From Coprococcus sp. (GTDB lineage Bacteria > Bacillota > Clostridia > Lachnospirales > Lachnospiraceae): a stretch of DNA of 10,964 nt. The translations under genes were made by a program, and so were the position numbers. Within the stretch, counting starts at the first letter, position 1. Each line of letters begins with the position of its first letter. Location of the stretch: the NCBI GenBank assembly GCA_016297495.1, contig JAEDGN010000066.1:1-10964 (forward strand), read 5' to 3'. Shown piece by piece: positions 6,864 to 10,964 of this stretch. The notes beneath the pieces are model-generated. The model was not told the DNA's origin, made no database searches, and saw only the letters and a list, made by a program, of their open reading frames with translations.

Positions 6864-6889
6864 AAAAACACTCCCGAAGGAGTGTTTTT
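6864..6889 (-). terminator. Terminator after secG with UUCG tetraloop
   Basis: A perfect 11-bp inverted repeat (6864-6874 and 6879-6889). On the minus strand it reads AAAAACACTCC, loop TTCG, GGAGTGTTTTT. The C(UUCG)G loop is exceptionally stable and the T-run closes the stem. It begins 3 bases after the secG stop codon. The repeat also ends in TTTTT on the plus strand, so it could act in both directions, although no plus-strand gene needs it. Confidence 0.85.
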
Positions 6890-6892
6890 ATT

Positions 6893-7144
6893 CTAGTATC
6901 CCCATCCCATGTTCATAATCAGGGATAATACAATGAAAACAGCAGCCATAATCGCTGTTGCCTTCTCAAGCATCGCATCTTCTGTGTGCTTCTTACCATG
7001 GGTCGTGAAATATGTGTCAGCACTTCTTCCGGCAATGCCGCCTGAAAGATCAGCACCCTGACCTTTTCCCTTAAATACTAAAAATACAAGAACTAAACAT
7101 AAAACAATGTAAACCACTGTCACTGCAATTCTGATAGTGCTCAT
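6893..7144 (-). CDS. secG: Preprotein translocase subunit SecG
   Basis: 83 residues from the preferred start. SecG is the small accessory membrane subunit of the SecYEG protein-export channel and assists SecA-driven translocation. It shows the family layout: a first membrane helix (about residues 4-24), the conserved cytoplasmic loop KGKGQGADLSGGIAGRSADT (25-44), and a second helix (about 62-79). The longest open frame starts with TTG at 7165, but the strong ribosome binding site AGGAGGT lies inside it, 7 bases before the ATG at 7144, so that ATG is the start. It has its own promoter directly after gpmI and a terminator directly behind it. secG next to rnr and smpB is a common Firmicutes arrangement. 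Confidence 0.95.
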   Translation of the reverse strand: MSTIRIAVTVVYIVLCLVLVFLVFKGKGQGADLSGGIAGRSADTYFTTHGKKHTEDAMLEKATAIMAAVFIVLSLIMNMGWGY

Positions 7145-7173
7145 GCATACACCTCCTGCAATCAATCTGTATT

Positions 7174-7202
7174 ATTATAGCATAAGCTTATCAGTTAATC
7201 AA
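7174..7202 (-). promoter_or_regulatory. Promoter of secG, overlapping the gpmI stop
   Basis: On the minus strand TTGATT (7202 to 7197) and a perfect TATAAT (7179 to 7174) are 17 bases apart, and TG one base before the -10 makes it an extended -10 promoter. The -35 lies in the last codons of gpmI. The predicted start near 7167 is about 23 bases before the secG ATG. Confidence 0.85.
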
Positions 7203-8745
7203 TTGTTTTTTTAATTAAGAGAGAATTTCCTGTCATTTCAGTCGGTTTTTCCATACCCATCATTTCAATGAGGGTTGGAACCAGATCTGCCAGACAGCCG
7301 CCTTCACGCAAAGTATATGCAGGATCATAGTTCACGAGAATAAATGGTACAGGGTTGGTCGTATGTGCTGTGAAAGGTACCCCTGTCTCATAATCGATCA
7401 GCTGTTCACAGTTGCCGTGATCAGCACAGATGATCATCTGTCCATCTACAGCTTTCAGTGCATCAACCGCACGTCCGACACAGGTATCAACTGCTTCTAC
7501 GGCTTTGACGGCAGCTTCCTCAACACCCGTATGTCCAACCATATCCGGGTTGGCGAAATTAATAATAATGACATCGTATTTGCCGGATTGAATGGCCTCA
7601 ACCAGCTTGTCACATACCTCGTAGGCGCTCATCTCAGGTTTCAGATCATAGGTCGGAACCTTCGGAGATTTAACAAGGATTCTGTCTTCTCCAGGGTTTG
7701 GTTCTTCTACACCGCCGTTGAAGAAAAATGTTACATGGGCATATTTCTCTGTTTCAGCAATACGTGCCTGCGTCATATGATGAGCTGCAAGATATTCGCC
7801 AAACGTATTGGTTACAGATACCTTATGGAAAGCCACTTCTTTATTCGGAATCGTCACATCATATTCTGTAAAACAGATATAAGTCACATTCTTACGAGTT
7901 CCTCTGTCAAAACCGGTGAATTCATCGTCACAGAAAGTACGTGTAATCTCACGGGCGCGATCCGGTCTGAAATTGAAGAAAATAATCGCATCGCCGTCTT
8001 TAATGGTTGCTGTCGGCTGGCCGTCCTTCACAACAATTGTTGGTACAACGAACTCATCAAATACTTCCTGTTCATAGGACGCTTTTACGGCTTCATAAGG
8101 GCATTCAGCCTGATTGCCTTCACCATAGACCATGGCGCGGTATGCCTTTTCCACACGCTCCCATCTGTTATCACGATCCATGGCATAATAACGTCCCATG
8201 ACCGTGGCAATCTGGCCGACACCAATCTCCTTTGTCTTCTCATAAAGTTCTCTAATATAATCCGCACCAGATGCAGGCGGTGTATCTCGTCCATCCAGGA
8301 AACAGTGAATATAAACCTTTTCCAGTCCATGACGTTTAGCAAGGTCAAGAAGTCCATAGAGATGTGTATTATGACTGTGGACACCGCCATCTGACAGGAG
8401 GCCGTACAGATGTAAGGCGGAATGATTGGCTTTTACAGTCTCAACCGCTTTTAATAAAGCAGGATTTTCAAAGAAAGTGCCATCGTTGATCTCCTTGGTG
8501 ATTCTTGTCAGTTCCTGATAGACAATACGACCGGCCCCCATATTCAGATGACCTACCTCTGAATTTCCCATCTGTCCTTCAGGCAGACCGACAGCCATGC
8601 CGCTGGCATTGCCTTTAACAAATGGACAGGTTGCCATTAACCCGTCAATGACCGGTGTATTTGCTTCAAAAACAGCATTGGCCTCTTTCTTCTCATTCAG
8701 GCCAAAACCGTCAAGTATCATTAAAACTGTTGGTCTTTTACTCAT
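7195..8745 (-). CDS. gpmI: 2,3-bisphosphoglycerate-independent phosphoglycerate mutase
   Basis: 516 residues, cytoplasmic, the usual size. It converts 3-phosphoglycerate to 2-phosphoglycerate through a phosphoserine intermediate using two Mn2+ ions. D12 (LDGFG) and the catalytic S62 (GNSEVGH) are at the same numbers as in the characterised Geobacillus enzyme. Other active-site motifs: H123 in DGGVHSH, DGRDTPPASG (151-160), RWER (194-197), FRPDRARE (259-266), EEPNPGEDR (347-355), NPDMVGHTG (399-407), ADHGNCE (441-447) and TAHTTNP (459-465). The longest frame starts at 8787, but that start lies within an intergenic hairpin, and the ATG at 8745 follows the purine-rich AGGAAGAGAG and gives the normal N-terminus MSKRPTVLMILDGFG. 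It is the third full glycolytic gene in the block, 67 bases after tpiA. Confidence 0.97.
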   Translation of the reverse strand: MSKRPTVLMILDGFGLNEKKEANAVFEANTPVIDGLMATCPFVKGNASGMAVGLPEGQMGNSEVGHLNMGAGRIVYQELTRITKEINDGTFFENPALLKAVETVKANHSALHLYGLLSDGGVHSHNTHLYGLLDLAKRHGLEKVYIHCFLDGRDTPPASGADYIRELYEKTKEIGVGQIATVMGRYYAMDRDNRWERVEKAYRAMVYGEGNQAECPYEAVKASYEQEVFDEFVVPTIVVKDGQPTATIKDGDAIIFFNFRPDRAREITRTFCDDEFTGFDRGTRKNVTYICFTEYDVTIPNKEVAFHKVSVTNTFGEYLAAHHMTQARIAETEKYAHVTFFFNGGVEEPNPGEDRILVKSPKVPTYDLKPEMSAYEVCDKLVEAIQSGKYDVIIINFANPDMVGHTGVEEAAVKAVEAVDTCVGRAVDALKAVDGQMIICADHGNCEQLIDYETGVPFTAHTTNPVPFILVNYDPAYTLREGGCLADLVPTLIEMMGMEKPTEMTGNSLLIKKTID

Positions 8746-8773
8746 TTTTACTCTCTTCCTCAAACAATAACAA

Positions 8774-8800
8774 TTCTGCCGAATCAATCATCCGGCAGAA
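8774..8800 (-). terminator. Hairpin between tpiA and gpmI, possible attenuator or mRNA processing site
   Basis: An 8-bp perfect inverted repeat TTCTGCCG/CGGCAGAA (8774-8781 with 8793-8800) with an 11-base loop. On the minus strand it is followed by TTGTTATTG, which is T-rich but not a clean U-run, so a full terminator is doubtful. It may reduce read-through or stabilise the upstream mRNA. No promoter for gpmI is obvious after it. Confidence 0.45.
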
Positions 8801-8812
8801 CTATTACAAGAT

Positions 8813-9562
8813 TTATTTGTTATAGTTGACAATCTTTCCAAAATCCGGTTTCAGTGATGCACCGCCTACAAGACCGCCATCAATATCCGGTTTTGCAAAT
8901 AATTCAGCAGCATTACCTGCATTAACGGAACCGCCATACTGAATACGGATAGCTTCAGCAGTAGCCTCATCATAGATTTCTTTAATGCACTGACGAATGG
9001 CTCCGCATACTTCTTCAGCCTGATCAGATGTTGCTGTCTCGCCTGTACCAATGGCCCAGATCGGCTCATAGGCAATAACTGCTGTCTTGGCCTGATCAGC
9101 TGTTACATTCTGGAATGCAATCTTGATCTGCATACGAATCCACTCAATATAAATGCCCTGTTTTCTCTGTGTCAGAGATTCACCGCAGCAGATGATCGGA
9201 GTGATGCCATGCTCGAAAGCCTTCAGGACCTTTTTGTTGACAGTCTCATCTGTCTCTGCAAAATATTCTCTTCTCTCAGAATGGCCGAGAACAACATATT
9301 TAACGCCCACATCTGTCAGCATAGCCGGCGCAATTTCGCCTGTATAGGCACCGGATTCCTCAAAATACATATTTTCGGCACCAATATTGATATTAGAACC
9401 TTTGGCAGCTTCCATACAAGGAATAATATCAATGGCAGGTACACAGAAAACAACATCTACATCGTCATTGGCAACGAGCGGCTTTAATGTTTCAACAAGA
9501 GCTACGGCCTCGCTCGGTGTCTTGTTCATCTTCCAGTTACCGGCAATAATTTTCTTACGCAT
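8813..9562 (-). CDS. tpiA: Triosephosphate isomerase
   Basis: 249 residues, a single TIM barrel, the usual length. It interconverts dihydroxyacetone phosphate and glyceraldehyde 3-phosphate. All catalytic residues are present: N9 and K11 in AGNWKMNK, H94 in VLGHSERR, E166 in AYEPIWAIGTG (the hinged loop 6), and the phosphate-binding YGGSV (209-213) and GLVGGASL (230-237). The longest frame starts at an ATG at 9571, which touches the ribosome binding site. The ATG at 9562, 9 bases after AAGGA, is better placed and gives the typical MRKKIIAGNWKMN. The gene is 28 bases after pgk with no terminator or promoter between, so both share a transcript. Confidence 0.98.
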   Translation of the reverse strand: MRKKIIAGNWKMNKTPSEAVALVETLKPLVANDDVDVVFCVPAIDIIPCMEAAKGSNINIGAENMYFEESGAYTGEIAPAMLTDVGVKYVVLGHSERREYFAETDETVNKKVLKAFEHGITPIICCGESLTQRKQGIYIEWIRMQIKIAFQNVTADQAKTAVIAYEPIWAIGTGETATSDQAEEVCGAIRQCIKEIYDEATAEAIRIQYGGSVNAGNAAELFAKPDIDGGLVGGASLKPDFGKIVNYNK

Positions 9563-9590
9563 ATAAAACATTCCTTCCCAAAAATAAAAA

Positions 9591-10784
9591 TTATTTATCT
9601 GTTGCTGCAGCTACACCCGGAAGCTCTTTGCCTTCAAGAAATTCAAGGGATGCACCGCCGCCTGTGGAGATATGTGTCATCTTATCACCAAAACCAAGCT
9701 GGTTAACAGCTGCTGCAGAATCACCGCCGCCGATGATGGTGACAGCGTCTGTTTCAGCCAGTGCTTCTGCAACAGCTACTGTACCTGCTGCAAAATTCGG
9801 CATCTCAAATACACCCATAGGGCCGTTCCATACAACTGTTTTTGCATCCTTAACAGCTGCCGCAAACAGTTCACGGGTCTTTGGACCGATATCAAGACCC
9901 ATCCAGCCGTCATCGATTTTGCCCGCTTCAACAACCTTAGCGTTGGCATCATTGGCAAATGCATCAGCAATGACTGTGTCTACAGGAATAAGCATCTTAA
10001 CACCCTTATCAGCTGCTTTTTTGATCATATCATTGGCATAATCAAGATAGTCATCCTCTACCAGAGAAGTTCCGATGCTGCCGCCCTGAGCCTTCATAAA
10101 TGTATAAGCCATACCACCGCCGATAATCAGTGTATCCACTTTATCCAGCAGATTATTGATAACGGAAATCTTGCTGGAAACCTTGGAACCTCCCAGAATT
10201 GCCACAAATGGTCTTGCAGGATTATTGACTGCATTGCCGAGGAAATCGATCTCTTTCTGCATCAGATAACCAACAGCTGCTGTTTTTACGAACTGTGTAA
10301 CACCAACATTGGAGCAGTGAGCTCTGTGGGCTGTACCGAATGCGTCATTGACATAAACATCGCAGAGGCTTGCAAGATCTTTACTGAACTCTTCACCGTT
10401 CTTTGTCTCTTCTTTTCTGTAACGTGTATTCTCAAGAAGAATCACATCGCCATCCTTCATGGCAGCCACTGCAGCTCTGGCATTAGGACCTACAACCTCA
10501 GGATCTGCTGCAAATTTTACTTCCTGACCAAGGAGCTCGCTCAGACGCACAGCAACCGGTGCAAGAGAAAGTTCAGGCTTTGGCTCTCCCTTCGGTTTGC
10601 CAAGGTGAGAGCAGAGGATAACCTTACCGCCATCAGCGATCAGCTTCTTGATAGTCGGAAGTGAAGCAACCAGTCTGTTCTCATCTGTAATCCTGCCATC
10701 CTGCAGAGGAACGTTGAAATCACATCTTACTAAAACTCTAAGACCCTTTACATTAATATCATCAACAGAAACTTTATTCAGCAT
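9591..10784 (-). CDS. pgk: Phosphoglycerate kinase
   Basis: 397 residues, the usual length, cytoplasmic. It transfers phosphate from 1,3-bisphosphoglycerate to ADP, the first ATP-forming step of glycolysis. N-terminal substrate domain: RVLVRCDFNVPL (16-27), HLGKPKGEPKPE (60-71), ENTRYRKEE (118-126) and AFGTAHRAHCS (148-158). C-terminal nucleotide domain: GGSKVSSKI (198-206), GGGMAYTF (222-229), WNGPMGVFE (319-327), GGGDSAAAV (352-360) and STGGGASLEFLEGKELPG (373-390). Two in-frame ATGs exist. The one at 10784 is 9 bases from AAGGAG, whereas the one at 10790 is only 3 away, so the inner one is preferred; the difference is two residues. It lies behind a stem-loop after gap, with no room for a clear promoter of its own, so read-through from gap is likely. 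Confidence 0.98.
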   Translation of the reverse strand: MLNKVSVDDINVKGLRVLVRCDFNVPLQDGRITDENRLVASLPTIKKLIADGGKVILCSHLGKPKGEPKPELSLAPVAVRLSELLGQEVKFAADPEVVGPNARAAVAAMKDGDVILLENTRYRKEETKNGEEFSKDLASLCDVYVNDAFGTAHRAHCSNVGVTQFVKTAAVGYLMQKEIDFLGNAVNNPARPFVAILGGSKVSSKISVINNLLDKVDTLIIGGGMAYTFMKAQGGSIGTSLVEDDYLDYANDMIKKAADKGVKMLIPVDTVIADAFANDANAKVVEAGKIDDGWMGLDIGPKTRELFAAAVKDAKTVVWNGPMGVFEMPNFAAGTVAVAEALAETDAVTIIGGGDSAAAVNQLGFGDKMTHISTGGGASLEFLEGKELPGVAAATDK

Positions 10785-10810
10785 TATCATTATCTCCTTA
10801 ATCTATCATT

Positions 10811-10843
10811 AAAAATGGGCCCGGTCCCTACTAGACCGGACCC
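10811..10843 (-). terminator. Strong stem-loop with U-tract between gap and pgk
   Basis: On the minus strand a 10-bp stem GGGTCCGGTC / GACCGGGCCC (10843-10834 with 10826-10817, one T-G wobble) with a 7-base loop is followed by ATTTTTAAT. This is a textbook Rho-independent terminator. Only 26 bases remain before pgk, too few for a normal promoter, so it probably acts as a partial terminator that lets some gap transcripts continue into pgk-tpiA-gpmI, or as a 3' end protecting the gap mRNA. Confidence 0.85.
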
Positions 10844-10863
10844 GTACAGGATCGTATTTACTT

Positions 10864-10881
10864 ATTCTGAATATTCAGAAT
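10864..10881. repeat. 18-bp perfect palindrome at the gap stop codon
   Basis: ATTCTGAATATTCAGAAT is a perfect two-fold palindrome whose right end overlaps the first base of the gap stop codon (10881). It has no loop, so as RNA it would form only a weak hairpin. A DNA-binding protein site is possible but unsupported. Confidence 0.6.
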
Positions 10882-10964
10882 TATGCTAATTCAGCAAAGT
10901 ATTTGATTGTTCTTACCATCTGGCTTGTGTAAGAATTCTCATTGTCATACCAGGAAACAACCTG
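10881..10964 (-). CDS. gap: Glyceraldehyde-3-phosphate dehydrogenase, C-terminal end only
   Basis: The last 27 codons and TAA stop of a gene that continues past the right edge. The translated end QVVSWYDNENSYTSQMVRTI is the conserved C-terminal segment of phosphorylating GAPDH, including the WYDNE motif near the NAD site, and finishes KYFAELA. GAPDH oxidises glyceraldehyde 3-phosphate to 1,3-bisphosphoglycerate with NAD+, making the substrate of the next gene, pgk. The gap-pgk-tpiA order is standard in Firmicutes. The catalytic cysteine and start lie outside the window. Confidence 0.95.
   Translation of the reverse strand, partial: QVVSWYDNENSYTSQMVRTIKYFAELA

Noticed and set aside
7363..8394. 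343-codon plus-strand open frame
   Set aside because: It lies wholly antisense to gpmI, whose active-site motifs are complete. The predicted product matches no family I recognise, and it has no ribosome binding site that I can defend.
9672..10664. 330-codon plus-strand open frame
   Set aside because: Antisense to pgk, rich in Cys, Ile and His as expected for a reverse shadow of a well-conserved gene. No domain is recognisable.
1..10964. New defence, mobile or biosynthetic system
   Set aside because: All genes are recognisable housekeeping or transport functions on one strand with uniform composition, and there are no integrase, transposase, CRISPR or toxin-antitoxin signs.

Overview
The window carries a typical core-genome stretch of a low-to-moderate GC Firmicute. 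The gene order (gap, pgk, tpiA, gpmI, secG, rnr, smpB, ssrA), the strong AGGAGG-type ribosome binding sites, the A+T-rich promoters and the clostridial-style tmRNA all suggest a member of Clostridia, most likely Lachnospiraceae. The family assignment is inference; no marker gene for taxonomy is complete here. Every gene I can support lies on the minus strand, so transcription runs from high to low coordinates.

In transcription order, the right end (10964 to 7195) is a glycolytic block: the C-terminal end of glyceraldehyde-3-phosphate dehydrogenase, then phosphoglycerate kinase, triosephosphate isomerase and cofactor-independent phosphoglycerate mutase. Together they cover the triose-phosphate part of lower glycolysis. 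A strong stem-loop with a U-tract sits between gap and pgk, and a smaller hairpin between tpiA and gpmI, so the block is probably expressed with stepped mRNA levels.

The middle (7202 to 2831) is a protein export and RNA quality-control block: secG with its own promoter and a UUCG-loop terminator, then rnr (RNase R), smpB, a ZIP metal transporter, and the tmRNA gene ssrA with its own promoter and terminator. RNase R, SmpB and tmRNA act together in trans-translation: tmRNA-SmpB rescues stalled ribosomes and tags the unfinished protein, and RNase R degrades the faulty mRNA. The ZIP gene is the unexpected member, sitting between smpB and ssrA and tightly linked to smpB.

The left end (2830 to 1) holds a MATE-family efflux transporter with its own promoter, an XdhC/CoxI-family molybdoenzyme accessory protein of unusual domain order, and the 5' part of a tRNA-Glu (CTC anticodon) with a good promoter and an A-tract-rich upstream region.

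I found no mobile element, CRISPR array, phage remnant or toxin-antitoxin pair, and no convincing undescribed system. The points that deserve a second look are small: the tmRNA 5' end and acceptor pairing, the RNase R tail, the ZIP gene placement, the XdhC architecture, and the intergenic hairpins of the glycolytic block. Five genes have start sites moved inward from the longest possible open frame on ribosome-binding-site evidence.
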